From contig NZ_JAJPUI010000002.1 in the NCBI RefSeq assembly GCF_021390935.1, positions 372,001-436,000 of the forward strand: DNA of 64,000 nucleotides. Direction: 5' to 3'. Within the stretch, counting starts at the first letter, position 1, and every line of letters starts with the position of its first letter. Below are positions 39,308-49,443 of this stretch, piece after piece. Source of the DNA: Streptomyces sp. CC228A (GTDB taxonomy: Bacteria > Actinomycetota > Actinomycetes > Streptomycetales > Streptomycetaceae). Under the pieces are notes generated by a model, which saw nothing but the letters and a program-made list of their open reading frames with translations, had not been told where the DNA came from and did not search any database. A program made the position numbers and the translations under genes.

Positions 39308-40153
39308 TCATGGCAGCGCCTTGCGCGCGGTGGCGAAGCGCGGCCGCCTGTTCAGGTCGGGGTGGTCGGCGGCGTCGGCCCAGCCGGCCGCCTCACTGAA
39401 GATCCACGGCACCTGGCCCCCCTGGGTGTCGGCGTGCTCGACGACGACGAGCCCGCCGGGGCGGAGCAGCCGGTGCGCGGTGCGTTCGATGCCGCGGATC
39501 ACGTCGAGGCCGTCCTCGCCGGAGAACAGCGCCATCTCGGGGTCGTGGTCCCGGGCCTCGGGCGCCACGTACTCCCACTCGGTGAGCGGGATGTACGGCG
39601 GGTTGGAGATGACCAGGTCGACCTGGCCGTTGAGCTCGGGCAGCGCCGTCAGCGCGTCCCCGCGGTGCACGGTGACCCGCGAGCCCTCCGCGTTCCTGCG
39701 GGTCCACACCAGGGCGTCCTCGGACAGCTCCACGGCGTGCACGCGGGAGCGCGGCACCTCCTGGGCCATGGCGAGGGCGATGGCGCCGGACCCGGAGCAC
39801 AGGTCGACGATCAGCGGCTCGACGACGTCCATGGCCCGCACGGCCTGTATCGCCCAGTCGACGACCGACTCGGTCTCCGGCCGGGGCACGAAGACGCCGG
39901 GGCCGACCTGGAGCTCCAGGTAGCGGAAGAACGCCCGCCCGGTGATGTGCTGGAGCGGTTCGCGGGCCTCGCGGCGCGCGACGGCCTCCCAGTAGCGGGC
40001 GTCGAAGTCGGCGTCCTTGACGCTGTGCAGCTCCCCCCGCTTGACGCCGTGGACGAAGGCGGCGAGCTCCTCCGCGTCGAAGCGCGGTGACGGCACGCCG
40101 GCGTCGGCCAGCCGCTGGGTGGCCTGGGCCACCTCGGCAAGCAGCAGGTTCAC
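39308..40153 (-). CDS. prmC: peptide chain release factor N5-glutamine methyltransferase
   Basis: The 281-residue enzyme methylates the Gln of the GGQ motif of release factors using S-adenosylmethionine. The N-terminal helical domain (1-80) precedes a Rossmann methyltransferase with motif I VDLCSGSGAIALAMA and the catalytic NPPY in DLVISNPPYIPL. The start is GTG 40153. It directly follows prfA, its substrate, with a 58-bp gap. Confidence 0.95.
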   Translation of the reverse strand: MNLLLAEVAQATQRLADAGVPSPRFDAEELAAFVHGVKRGELHSVKDADFDARYWEAVARREAREPLQHITGRAFFRYLELQVGPGVFVPRPETESVVDWAIQAVRAMDVVEPLIVDLCSGSGAIALAMAQEVPRSRVHAVELSEDALVWTRRNAEGSRVTVHRGDALTALPELNGQVDLVISNPPYIPLTEWEYVAPEARDHDPEMALFSGEDGLDVIRGIERTAHRLLRPGGLVVVEHADTQGGQVPWIFSEAAGWADAADHPDLNRRPRFATARKALP

Positions 40154-40211
40154 GTCGCTGGTCCTCCGGGGCTGTGCGGTCGTACGGGCGGTGACGGCGC
40201 GGTGGCTGCCG

Positions 40212-41279
40212 TCAGGCCGCAGCGAGCTTCGCTGCGGCGTCGGCGTCGACGCACGCCTGGATCACCGCGTCGAGGTCCCCGTCGAGGACCTGGTCCAGGT
40301 TGTACGCCTTGAAGCCGACGCGGTGGTCGGAGATGCGGTTCTCCGGGAAGTTGTACGTCCGGATCTTCTCCGACCGGTCGACGGTGCGCACCTGGCTGCG
40401 GCGCGCGTCCGCGGCCTCCCGCTCGGCCTCCTCCTGGGCGATGGCGAGGAGCCGGGAGCGCAGGATGCGCAGGGCCTGCTCCTTGTTCTGGAGCTGGCTC
40501 TTCTCGTTCTGGCAGGAGGCGACGACACCGGTCGGCAGGTGCGTGATCCGCACGGCGGAGTCGGTGGTGTTCACGGACTGGCCGCCCGGCCCGGAGGACC
40601 GGTAGACGTCGATCCGCAGGTCGTTCGGGTTGATCTCCACCTCCACCTCCTCGGCCTCGGGCGTGACGAGCACGCCGGCGGCGGAGGTGTGGATGCGGCC
40701 CTGCGACTCGGTCGCGGGCACGCGCTGCACGCGGTGCACGCCGCCCTCGTACTTGAGGCGGGCCCACACGCCCTGTCCGGGCTCCAGCTGGCCGCGGGCC
40801 TTCACGGCGACCTGGACGTCCTTGTAGCCGCCGAGCTCGGACTCGGTGGCGTCGATGATCTCGGTCTTCCAGCCGACCCGCTCGGCGTACCGCAGGTACA
40901 TGCGCAGCAGGTCGCCGGCGAAGAGGGCGGACTCGTCGCCGCCCGCGCCGGCCTTGATCTCCAGGATGACGTCCTTGTCGTCGCTGGGGTCGCGGGGCAC
41001 GAGCAGCATGCGCAGCTTCTCGGTCAGCTCCTCGCGCTGCGCCTCCAGCTCCTTGACCTCGGCGATGAAGTCCGGGTCGGCCGCCGCGAACTCCCGCGCC
41101 GTCTCGATGTCGTCGCCGGTCTCCTTCCAGGAGCGGTACGCGGCGACGATCGGGGTGAGCTCGGCGTAGCGCTTGTTCAGCCTGCGCGCGTTGGCCTGGT
41201 CGGCGTGGACCGAAGGGTCGGCGAGCTTCTGCTCCAGGTCGGCGTGCTCGCCGACCAGTTCCTCGACCGCCTCGAACAT
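40212..41279 (-). CDS. prfA: peptide chain release factor 1
   Basis: The 355-residue protein ends translation at UAA and UAG. The codon-recognition tripeptide Pro-Ala-Thr (in RVPATES, about residue 190) marks it as RF1, and [10 protein letters not shown] carries the GGQ that enters the peptidyl transferase centre. ATG 41279 starts the conserved MFEAVEELV; 87 further open codons upstream have no homology. Confidence 0.97.
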   Translation of the reverse strand: MFEAVEELVGEHADLEQKLADPSVHADQANARRLNKRYAELTPIVAAYRSWKETGDDIETAREFAAADPDFIAEVKELEAQREELTEKLRMLLVPRDPSDDKDVILEIKAGAGGDESALFAGDLLRMYLRYAERVGWKTEIIDATESELGGYKDVQVAVKARGQLEPGQGVWARLKYEGGVHRVQRVPATESQGRIHTSAAGVLVTPEAEEVEVEINPNDLRIDVYRSSGPGGQSVNTTDSAVRITHLPTGVVASCQNEKSQLQNKEQALRILRSRLLAIAQEEAEREAADARRSQVRTVDRSEKIRTYNFPENRISDHRVGFKAYNLDQVLDGDLDAVIQACVDADAAAKLAAA

Positions 41280-41418
41280 CGGGGGCTCCTGGTGTTTCTC
41301 CGTACGAAAGGGCTGCGGGAGAGGGGCCGGCGCCCCGGCACTGGCCCCGGGCCCACCGACCAAAAAGCCGGTCCCGGCCACCCCCCACCGGGGCGGCCGG
41401 AGACCGGCACAGGGCTCG

Positions 41419-41640
41419 CTACTTCTTGGAGCCGGCAGCCTTGCCGAAGCGGGCCTCGAAGCGGGCCACACGGCCACCGGTGTCGAGGATCTTCTGCTTG
41501 CCCGTGTAGAACGGGTGGCACTCGGAGCAGACCTCGGCACGGATGGTGCCGGCCTCGATCGTGCTGCGGGTGGTGAACGACGCGCCGCAGGTGCAGCTGA
41601 CCTGGGTCTCGACGTACTCGGGGTGGATGTCGCGCTTCAA
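41419..41640 (-). CDS. rpmE: 50S ribosomal protein L31 (zinc-binding form)
   Basis: The 73-residue protein is the C+ type of L31, with zinc ligands in SCTCGASF (Cys16, Cys18) and [14 protein letters not shown] (Cys38, Cys41). The start is TTG 41640 (protein [11 protein letters not shown]), preceded by AGGAGACACC; no ATG/GTG fits. It heads the run rpmE-prfA-prmC-tsaC. Confidence 0.96.
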   Translation of the reverse strand: MKRDIHPEYVETQVSCTCGASFTTRSTIEAGTIRAEVCSECHPFYTGKQKILDTGGRVARFEARFGKAAGSKK

Positions 41641-42543
41641 GGTGTCTCCTAGGTGTCGGAGGGCACCGGGTCGCACACGCGGGCTGCGTGCACGTGAACC
41701 GGGGCCGACGTACCAGTCTGCCAGGACCGGCCGCATCTCCCAAAACCGGGGCCCCGCCGATTCCATTCCCGCCCCGCCGACCCCGCTTCCGGGCTGCTGC
41801 CCCTCCGGCCCACGGCCCCGGGGCGCGGGGCCGCCCGCCCCGTGAGGGGGCGCTGTGCCGTGGCGTGCGCGGCCGACCGCCGGTCCGCCGTACGCCGTCG
41901 CACCCGGGCGGGCTACGGCCCGCCCTGCCGGCTCCGCGCGGGCGGCGCACCCGGCGGACCCTCGGCTGCGCCCGCGTGGACCACCGGTACGGGCCGCGCC
42001 CGGCCGGGGCCGACCCGCGTGGACCACGGGCACGGGCCCGCCCGGCCGGTACGCCGCTTGCTGCCGTCGCACCTCTGTCGGCGCGTGCCGCAGGCCCCGC
42101 CCGCGACGCGTGGCCCGCAGCGCCGTACACCGCGCGCCCCGGTCCCTCGCTCCCCCGTACGGCGGACACCCGGACCCCGCGGCCGCAGAGCACCTGCCCG
42201 TCCGCACCCCGCAGCCGGAGCGCTCCCGGCGGGTTCCCGGCGCTGTGGTGACGCCCTGCTGACCGAGGCCCGTCGAGGCGCGGCCCCGCCTCCTGGCACA
42301 CGGCCCGACCGAGTGGGAACCGCCGGGGCGCCCGAGGCCGCCGGGTGCCGGAAGCCGCCGGAGCCGGGCGCCCCGGCGGTGCCACCGCGCCGGGGCCTTC
42401 GGGCCGAGGGTCGGCAGGCATCGGAAGCCGCCGCGGCCGGGCCCGGCGAAGGACCGCCGAGACCGACCGGCGCCGGGGCCTGCGGGGCCGCCGGGACCGG
42501 GCGCGGGGCCCGCAGGAGGCGGTGCAGGCGCGCGGCGCGGCGG
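41641..42543. other. 903-bp gap without a convincing gene
   Basis: It lies between the LCP gene and rpmE. Open frames in both strands are Arg/Pro/Gly rich and mutually exclusive. One imperfect 43-bp tandem repeat (two units, starting CCCGCGTGGA at 41971 and 42014) is visible; the rpmE promoter must lie in the first 200 bp. Confidence 0.55.
41971..42056. repeat. imperfect 43-bp direct repeat, two units
   Basis: Both units start CCCGCGTGGACCAC and share a (C)GGCCGG ending; several mismatches separate them. Confidence 0.6.
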
Positions 42544-43638
42544 TCAGCGGACGACGCCCTCCGCGCTGCCCGTCGCCGTGTCCTTCGTGGCCTCCGCCGG
42601 GATCGGCTGGTCGAGCCGCAGCGCCGACCACACCTGCTGCGCCTGGGTCTCGACCGGCACGACCCTGTTGCGGTCGACCGTGTCGTACACCACGGGCAGC
42701 GTGATCATCTGCACCTCGTCCGCGTCGAGTCCCGCCAGCCCGCTCGCGAAGTCCACGAGTTCCGAGACGCTGTCGAGCCCCGAATCGGGTTTGACGGCCT
42801 TCGTCGCGGCGTCGGCGAGCCCCCACAGCTTGGCGGGGCTGGTGAAGACCCCCACCCGCTGCACCTGCTCCATGAGCGCCTTCATGTAGGCGTGCTGCAG
42901 CTGGATGCGGCCCAGGTCGCTGCCTTCGCCGACGCCCTTGCGGGTGCGGACCAGGGCGAGGGACTGCTCGCCGTCCAGGGTGTGCGTGCCCGCGGGCAGG
43001 TCCAGGTGGCTGCTGCCGTCCTTGATGGGCCGTGTCGTGGTGACCTCGACGCCGCCGAGCTCGTCGATGAGCTTCCGGAAGCCGGTGAAGTCGACCTCGA
43101 CGTAGTGGTCCATGCGGATCCCCGACATCTGCTCGACCGTCTTCACGGCGCAGGCGGGCCCGCCGACCTCGTAGGCGGTGTTGAACATGGCGCGGTAGGC
43201 GGCGGGGACCGGCTCGCCGTCCCGGCCGGTGCACTCGGGGCGGGTGATGAGCGTGTCCCGCGGGATGGACACGACGCTGGCCGCCGTGCGTCCGTCGTGG
43301 ACGTGCACGACCATCGCCGTGTCGGAGCGGGAGGAGCCGCCGTCGTCGCGGCCGTACGCGGCGTTGTCGCCGGCGCGGGAGTCGGATCCGAGGACGAGGA
43401 TGTCCAGGGAGCCGTCGTCGGTGTTCTCCGGCCGGTCGTCGCCGAGCTGCGTGCTGATGTCGACGGTCCGGATGTTCCCGTCGAGCTTCAGGTACGCCGC
43501 ACCGAGCACGGCCGCTCCGGCGAGGAGCAGACCGACCGCGGTCCATGTGGCGGCGTTGCGTCCGCGCCGCCGCGCCGCGGACTCGTCGTGGGGGCGGCCC
43601 GTCCCGTCTATTCGGCCGCCCGCGTCCTGTTCGCCCAT
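42544..43638 (-). CDS. LytR-CpsA-Psr (LCP) family cell-wall glycopolymer transferase
   Basis: The 364-residue protein has a cytoplasmic N-terminus, one membrane helix (TAVGLLLAGAAVLGAAYL, about residues 33-50) and an extracellular LCP domain. Family marks are LDILVLGSDSRAGDN, SRSDTAMVVHV and the Arg-Asp of VSIPRDTLI; these residues bind the polyprenyl pyrophosphate and metal. LCP enzymes attach teichoic acids or other polymers to peptidoglycan. The gene follows a secreted protease gene on the same strand, separated by a strong hairpin. Confidence 0.93.
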   Translation of the reverse strand: MGEQDAGGRIDGTGRPHDESAARRRGRNAATWTAVGLLLAGAAVLGAAYLKLDGNIRTVDISTQLGDDRPENTDDGSLDILVLGSDSRAGDNAAYGRDDGGSSRSDTAMVVHVHDGRTAASVVSIPRDTLITRPECTGRDGEPVPAAYRAMFNTAYEVGGPACAVKTVEQMSGIRMDHYVEVDFTGFRKLIDELGGVEVTTTRPIKDGSSHLDLPAGTHTLDGEQSLALVRTRKGVGEGSDLGRIQLQHAYMKALMEQVQRVGVFTSPAKLWGLADAATKAVKPDSGLDSVSELVDFASGLAGLDADEVQMITLPVVYDTVDRNRVVPVETQAQQVWSALRLDQPIPAEATKDTATGSAEGVVR

Positions 43639-43710
43639 GGTCTCCTCGGTTTCTGCCGCTCCGGCTTCAGGTCAGACGGCCGAGGGGCGCAAAGGGTTGC
43701 ACGGGACGCA

Positions 43711-43744
43711 CTGTGCCCACTGTGCGTGGGCACAGTGGGCACAG
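43711..43744 (-). terminator. 15-bp-arm hairpin between the protease and LCP genes
   Basis: CTGTGCCCACTGTGC (43711-43725) and GCACAGTGGGCACAG (43730-43744) pair perfectly around a GTGG loop. The arms are self-similar, so an inner GTGCCCAC/GTGGGCAC hairpin is an alternative fold. It may end the protease transcript or regulate the LCP gene. Confidence 0.65.
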
Positions 43745-43814
43745 GGCGCGTACGGTCGCTGTCGGGGCCGGGCGTGCGACCGGCGCTGCCGCCGGTCGCC
43801 GCACCCGGAGCCGG

Positions 43815-45644
43815 TCAGGTGATGATGGCGAACGCGTTCCAGCCGCTGCTGCCGATCGTGTGGCGGCTGCGGAACGGCTGGGTGGGCGAGTTGCGGCTCG
43901 GGTACAGGTACAGCTTGCCGTCGCTGTCGCGGACCACCATGTCGGACGCACCGTCGCCGGTGACGTCGCCGGGGCCGACGTACGCGGTGAAGTTCCACCC
44001 CGTGCCGATCTGCACCCGCTGGTTGCTCAGCGGCGCGTTGGCCACGCCGCGGCCGACGTACAGCCACATGCGGCCCTGGGCGTCACGGGCGAGGACGTCG
44101 GGGACGCCGTCGCTCGTGTAGTCGCCGTGCCCCGCGATCGTGTAGCCGGTCCAGCCGGAACCGCCCTGGATACGGCTCATGAAGGTGCCGTCGCCGCGCC
44201 CGGGGTACACCCACAGGGCGCCCGCGGAGTCGACCGTCACCAGGTCGGACCAGCCGTCCCCGCTGACGTCCCCGGGGACGAGGATGGCGCGGAAGCCGCT
44301 CCAGCCGGAGCCGATCCGGGTCTCCACCCAGTCGTACACCTCCGTCCCGGCGTCCCACTGCCAGCGCGACCAGTACAGGTCGCCGCCGGCGCGGAAGACG
44401 AAGTCCTGGTTGGCGTCCGCGTTCAGGTCGGCCTGGCGGACCAGGTCGACGCCGTCCCAGAAGCCCGAGAACTCGGCGGCGCCCAGGCTGGTGCCCTGCG
44501 AGGCGTAGGTGTAGCCCTCGGCGTTGTCCTTGCGGACGGCGACGATGTCGGCCTTGTTGTCGTCGGTGAAGTTCGCGTCGTCGGCCTGCTGGCCGATGGC
44601 GCCGGCGAAGGTGGAGACCTTGGCGTACATGCTGTACGCACCCGCCTCGATGCAGTCCTCGACGCCCCACGACACGATGCCGGCGATGCGGCCGCCCACG
44701 ATGAGCGGGCCTCCGGAGTCGCCGTTGCACGGGCTGACCGTGGTGGCGTCGGTGCCGCCCGCGGGCTCCCCGGCGCAGAACATCTCGCCGGGCACGAAGT
44801 TGGCGGCACCGGCCGGGAAGCTGGTGCACGCGGAGTCCGCCTGGATGGGCAGGTCGGCCCGCTTCAGGGTCTGGGAGCCCTCGGAGCCGGGGGCGCCGCT
44901 GGTGCGGCCCCAGCCGTAGACCGTGGCCGTGGTACCCGCGGCGTACGACGCGGTGTCGTTGGGCGTCACGGTCCGCAGCGGCTTGTGCGGCATGGGCCGG
45001 TCGAGCGTCAGCACGGCGATGTCGTTGCGGATGTCGCCGTCGTAGGACGGGTGGACCCACTGCCGCTTGACCAGCGCGGGCGTGCCGCCGTGCCAGTTGG
45101 GCTCGCCGCCCACGCCGTCGGAGGCCGCCTGGGTGGCACCGGCGACCGCGATGCCCTGCTGGGTCCAGTCGACACCGGCGACGCAGTGCGCGGCGGTGAG
45201 GACCTTGGCGGGGCCGATCAGCACGCCGCCGCAGAAGAAGTTGTCCCCGGTGGCGGGGTCGAAGCCGTACAGCTGCGTCATCCACGGCGCCTCGCCGAAC
45301 GGGGCGTCGACGCCGCCGATGACCTTCGGGTCGGCGGTGGTGGAGGAGCCGGACGGCGACGGGGAGGCCGTCGCGGACGGCTGCTCCCCGGCCGGGGCGG
45401 GGGCGGCGCTGCGCGCGCCGTCCGCCTTGCGGTCGCCGGCGGAACCGGCCTCCTGCTTCAGGAACTTCTTCGCCTGGGCGGCGATTTCGGCGCTGGACGG
45501 CACCGTCAGGGTCTGCCGCTTCCCGGGCTGGTGCGGCTCGTCGGCCGCGTAGGCGGGTGAGGCGGACAGGCCGGCGCCGCCGACCGCGAGTGCGGTGAAC
45601 AGCGCCGGGAGGACGAATCGGGTCCTCGGCCGGGGAGATGACAC
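43815..45644 (-). CDS. secreted trypsin-like serine protease with FG-GAP/VCBS-type repeats
   Basis: The 609-residue protein has a signal peptide (1-33, ending SPAYA), a Ser/Pro/Ala-rich propeptide, an S1 protease domain (about 105-345) and a C-terminal beta-propeller-like half of FG-GAP/VCBS repeats (for example PGDVSGDGWSDLVTV, GPGDVTGDGASDMVVRD). The triad is His in LTAAHCVAG, Asp in RNDIAVLTL and Ser in CNGDSGGP. The mature start is probably at VIGGVDAPFG. The start codon is GTG 45644. Streptomyces secrete many such proteases; the propeller may bind substrate or wall. Confidence 0.93.
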   Translation of the reverse strand: MSSPRPRTRFVLPALFTALAVGGAGLSASPAYAADEPHQPGKRQTLTVPSSAEIAAQAKKFLKQEAGSAGDRKADGARSAAPAPAGEQPSATASPSPSGSSTTADPKVIGGVDAPFGEAPWMTQLYGFDPATGDNFFCGGVLIGPAKVLTAAHCVAGVDWTQQGIAVAGATQAASDGVGGEPNWHGGTPALVKRQWVHPSYDGDIRNDIAVLTLDRPMPHKPLRTVTPNDTASYAAGTTATVYGWGRTSGAPGSEGSQTLKRADLPIQADSACTSFPAGAANFVPGEMFCAGEPAGGTDATTVSPCNGDSGGPLIVGGRIAGIVSWGVEDCIEAGAYSMYAKVSTFAGAIGQQADDANFTDDNKADIVAVRKDNAEGYTYASQGTSLGAAEFSGFWDGVDLVRQADLNADANQDFVFRAGGDLYWSRWQWDAGTEVYDWVETRIGSGWSGFRAILVPGDVSGDGWSDLVTVDSAGALWVYPGRGDGTFMSRIQGGSGWTGYTIAGHGDYTSDGVPDVLARDAQGRMWLYVGRGVANAPLSNQRVQIGTGWNFTAYVGPGDVTGDGASDMVVRDSDGKLYLYPSRNSPTQPFRSRHTIGSSGWNAFAIIT

Positions 45645-45765
45645 TCACTACCCCCATCGTCATGGACGTACGGCGGCCCGTGGCAGGGCGCCGTACGGAA
45701 AGGAAGTGGGGGTCGGAACAGGCAGCTGCCACCCGCCGTGCGCCGCGCGTGCACAGCGGCGCGCC

Positions 45766-45793
45766 GCGAGCCGCACGGAGACGTGCGGCTCGC
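45766..45793 (-). promoter_or_regulatory. 12-bp-arm hairpin upstream of the protease gene
   Basis: GCGAGCCGCACG (45766-45777) and CGTGCGGCTCGC (45782-45793) pair perfectly with a GAGA tetraloop, about 120 bp upstream of the protease start. It could be a 5'-UTR structure or operator. Confidence 0.45.
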
Positions 45794-45863
45794 AAGAACG
45801 GCAGGCGTATAGAAAATACGTTCCCCCCCACCAGGTGGCTTGATCTTACACAGGTTCCGCACA

Positions 45864-45905
45864 GACCACTGCGCCCCGTCGGACATTCGACGGGGCGCAG
45901 TGGTC
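45864..45905 (-). terminator. rho terminator
   Basis: Perfect 18-bp arms (45864-45881, GACCACTGCGCCCCGTCG, and its complement at 45888-45905) with a 6-nt loop lie 34 bp beyond the rho stop. It is the longest perfect hairpin in the window. Confidence 0.88.
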
Positions 45906-45939
45906 AGGGCCTCGGCCGGCGGGTGCCGGCCCTCGGCCG

Positions 45940-48047
45940 TCAGTCGTTGTTGCCCGAGGACGGCGTCGTCTTCTGGATCTGCATCAGGAACTCGGCGTTC
46001 GACTTGTGCTGCTTCATCTTGTCGAGGAGCAGCTCGACCGCCTGCTGCTGGTCGAGGGCGTGCAGCACCCGGCGCAGCTTCCACACGATGGCGAGCTCGT
46101 CGTTGCCGAGCAGGATCTCCTCCTTGCGGGTGCCGGACGCGTCGACGTCCACCGCGGGGAAGATGCGCTTGTCGGCGAGCTTCCGGTCGAGCTTGAGCTC
46201 CATGTTGCCGGTGCCCTTGAACTCCTCGAAGATCACCTCGTCCATGCGCGAGCCGGTGTCGACCAGCGCGGTGGCCAGGATGGTCAGCGAGCCGCCGTCC
46301 TCGATGTTCCGCGCGGCACCGAAGAAGCGCTTCGGCGGGTACAGCGCGGTCGAGTCGACACCACCGGACAGGATGCGGCCGGAGGCGGGGGCCGCGAGGT
46401 TGTACGCACGGCCCAGGCGGGTGATGGAGTCCAGCAGGACGACCACGTCGTGGCCCAGCTCCACGAGGCGCTTGGCGCGCTCGATGGCCAGCTCGGCGAC
46501 GGTGGTGTGGTCCTCGGCCGGGCGGTCGAAGGTCGAGGAGATGACCTCGCCCTTCACCGACCGCTGCATGTCGGTGACCTCTTCGGGACGCTCGTCGACG
46601 AGGACGACCATCAGGTGGCACTCGGGGTTGTTGTGGGTGATCGCGTTGGCGACCGCCTGCATGATCATGGTCTTGCCGGTCTTCGGCGGGGCCACGATCA
46701 GACCGCGCTGGCCCTTGCCGATCGGCGACACGAGGTCGATGATCCGCGTGGTCAGCACGCCCGGGTCGGTCTCCAGGCGGAGCCGGTCCTGCGGGTACAG
46801 CGGGGTGAGCTTGTTGAACTCGGGGCGGCCGCGTCCGGAGTCGGCGGCCATGCCGTTGGCCGAGTCGAGGCGGACCAGCGCGTTGAACTTCTCGCGGCGC
46901 TCGCCCTCCTTCGGCTGGCGCACGGCACCCGTGATGTGGTCGCCCTTGCGCAGCCCGTACTTGCGGACCTGGGCGAGCGACACGTACACGTCGTTCGGGC
47001 CCGGCAGGTAGCCGGAGGTCCGGATGAACGCGTAGTTGTCGAGGATGTCGAGGATGCCCGCGACGGGGATCAGGACATCGTCCTCGGAGACCTGCGGCTC
47101 GCCCGGGCCGAACTCGTCGCGGCCGCGGCGGCCCCGGCGGTCGCGGTAGCGGCCGCGGCGGCCCCGGCGGCCGCCGTCGAAGTCGTCGTCGCCCTGCGGC
47201 CCGGCCTGGCCGCCCTGGCCGCCCTGGGGGCCTGCTGGCGCTGGCCGCCGCCCTGCTGGTCGTCGCCCTTGCGGTCACGGCGGTCGCGGTCCCGGTCCCG
47301 GTCGCGGTCGCGGTCGCGCTGGCGGTCGCGGCGGTCGCGGCGCTCACGGCGGCCGCCCTCGGCGGTCTCGACGCCCTCCGCGGCCTTGCTCTCGGACTGC
47401 CCCTCGGGACGGTCGGCGCGGGTGTCGGTCCGGGCCTCCGTACGGACGTCCGTACGGGCCTCCGCGGCCGCCTCGGCGCCGTCGGGCGTGCCGGCGGGCG
47501 CGGTGGCCCGGCGCCGGCGGCGGGCGCCGGCGGTCTCCTCGACCGCGGGCTGGGGCTCGCGGGCGGCGGCCTTGGTGGGCTGGCCGGGGATGTCGATGTG
47601 CTGCTGGACGCCCTGGTCGGCCTGGGCGGCGCGGCCCGCGGACTCGGCGCCCTCGGCCTGGTCGGCCTTGTCGGCCTTCGCGGCCTTGGCGCCGGTGCCG
47701 GCCGCCTCGCCGGTCTTGGCGCCGGCCTCGTCGCCCGTACGGGTACGGGAGGTGGTGCGGCGCTTCGGCTTGGCCTCGGCGGCGTCGGCGCTCTTGGCGG
47801 CGGGTGCGCCCCCGGCGGCCTGCGCCTCCTTGATGACCTCGATCAGCTGGCTCTTGCGCATGCGCGCGGTGCCCCTGATGCCGAGGCCGGACGCGACCTG
47901 CTGCAGCTCGGCCAGGACCATGCCTTCGAGGCCGGTGCCGGAGCGGCGGCGCCGTGTGGTGGTGCCAGAGGCAGCACCCGCGGCGGGCGCGGGGGTGTCG
48001 ACAGACTTGTCGGCAGTCACGCCCATCAGATCGGTGGTGTCGCTCAC
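45940..48047 (-). CDS. rho: transcription termination factor Rho, interrupted by an apparent one-base deletion
   Basis: Rho is the hexameric RNA helicase that ends untranslated transcripts. The N-terminal third is the actinobacterial Rho extension: a Rho_N domain ([25 protein letters not shown]) and an Arg/Asp/Gly-rich insert with Arg-Asp repeats. The C-terminal part has the RNA-binding region, P-loop [13 protein letters not shown] and the [16 protein letters not shown]alker B. The two parts lie in different frames: reading continues normally if one G is added to the run at 47226-47230 (plus strand), giving about 702 residues. Without it the N-terminal frame stops at 47070. GTG 48047 has GGAAGGA upstream. 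Confidence 0.88.
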
Positions 48048-48390
48048 GAAGGGTCCTTCCCTGGAGCGGACGTCGGCCTTCTGGCTCGGCGACCGGTTGT
48101 GCTGTCCGGCCTCGGTCCCTGATGTCGACCGTGCCGGGGCGGTGGTCCCGCCGGGTGCGGCGGGAGGAGAGATAAACGTGCGTGGTCCGACCCGAGGCCC
48201 CCTGCTCGGCCCTCTTCCCGGGAAAAGCGAGGGGTGACGCGCGCCGGTTCCGGAGCGTGCTCGAAACTGCTCAGGCAGGCTGCTCAGGCAGTTGGGGAGG
48301 AGGCTCCCGGAAGAATGGTGGTCCCTGACGGGGACACGCAGCACCGCGCCTTGAAGACGTCGGGTGCAGACTTGAGGTTAACACTACCGG
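48048..48390 (-). promoter_or_regulatory. rho promoter candidate and long leader
   Basis: TAGTGT on the minus strand (48381-48386), in a patch of unusually low GC, is a possible -10. It would leave a leader of about 330 nt before the rho GTG, in keeping with known Rho autoregulation. The remaining 48391-48525 shows no gene. Confidence 0.35.
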
Positions 48391-48525
48391 CTCCAACAAA
48401 CATTCCCCCTCTCCCACACCGGCAATCCGCTGCTCCCGGCATTCCCCGGATCCGGGGACCCTCCGGGAGGGCGTCTGGCGGTGCTGTGCGTTCACGCGCC
48501 GGCATGGTGCGCTGTCGCGGTCGTC

Positions 48526-49443
48526 CTACGCGGTGAGCGGCAGCACGCTCGCTCCGGCGGTGTCGAGACCGAGCCGGTTGGCGGCCCAGCCCTCCCCCGC
48601 CAGCAGCGCGACCTTCTCCGCCGCGCCGTCCTCGGCCAGTGCGAGCACCGTGGGGCCCGCACCGGAGATGACCGCGGGCACACCGTCGGCCCGCAGTCGG
48701 TTCACCAGGGCGATGCTCTCCGGCATCGCCGGCGCCCGGTACTCCTGGTGGAGGCGGTCCTCCGTCGCGGCGAGCAGCAGCTCGGGGCGCCTGGTGAGGG
48801 CCTCGACGAGCAGTGCGGCGCGCCCCGCGTTGGCCGCGGCGTCCACATGGGGGACGGTCCGGGGCAGCAGCCCCCTCGCCGTCTCTGTGAGTACCGGCTT
48901 TCCGGGTACGAAAACCACCGGAACGATGGAACGCGCGGGCTCCATCCTGATGGCGCGCGCGGCGCCGTTCTCGGTCCAGGCCGCGGTGAAGCCGCCGAGC
49001 AGGCAGGCGGCGGCGTTGTCGGGGTGGCCCTCGATCTCGGTGGCGAGTTCCAGCAGCGCGGCGTCGTCGAGCCGGCTCTCGCCGCCTATGGTCACGGCGC
49101 GGGCGGCGACGATGCCGGCGCAGATCGCGGCGGAGGAGGAGCCGAGCCCGCGGCCGTGCGGGATGCGGTTGGCGCAGACGACCTCAAGGCCGCGGGGCTG
49201 GCCGCCGAGCAGGTCGAAGGCGGTGCGCAGGGACCGTACGAGGAGGTGGCTCTCGTCGCGCGGCAGGGTGTCGGCGCCCTCGCCGGCGATGTCGATGTGC
49301 AGCCCGGAGTCGGCGACCCGGACGACGACGTCGTCGTACAGCCCCAGGGCCAGGCCGAGGGCGTCGAAGCCGGGGCCGAGGTTGGCGCTGGTGGCGGGGA
49401 CGCGCACCCGGACGGCGGCGGCGCGGAACGCGGGACCGGCCAT
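48526..49443 (-). CDS. thrB: homoserine kinase
   Basis: The 305-residue GHMP kinase phosphorylates homoserine in threonine synthesis. Motif 1 is RVRVPATSANLGPGFDALGL (residues 12-31), motif 2, the ATP-binding loop, is PHGRGLGSSSAAI, and motif 3 is VISGAGPTVLAL. AAGGAGAG precedes ATG 49443. It is the last gene of the hom-thrC-thrB series, 330 bp after thrC. Confidence 0.96.
   Translation of the reverse strand: MAGPAFRAAAVRVRVPATSANLGPGFDALGLALGLYDDVVVRVADSGLHIDIAGEGADTLPRDESHLLVRSLRTAFDLLGGQPRGLEVVCANRIPHGRGLGSSSAAICAGIVAARAVTIGGESRLDDAALLELATEIEGHPDNAAACLLGGFTAAWTENGAARAIRMEPARSIVPVVFVPGKPVLTETARGLLPRTVPHVDAAANAGRAALLVEALTRRPELLLAATEDRLHQEYRAPAMPESIALVNRLRADGVPAVISGAGPTVLALAEDGAAEKVALLAGEGWAANRLGLDTAGASVLPLTA

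Noticed and set aside
45506..47347. 613-codon minus-strand frame over rho
   Set aside because: It is a third reading frame inside rho, rich in Arg/Pro, with no motif.
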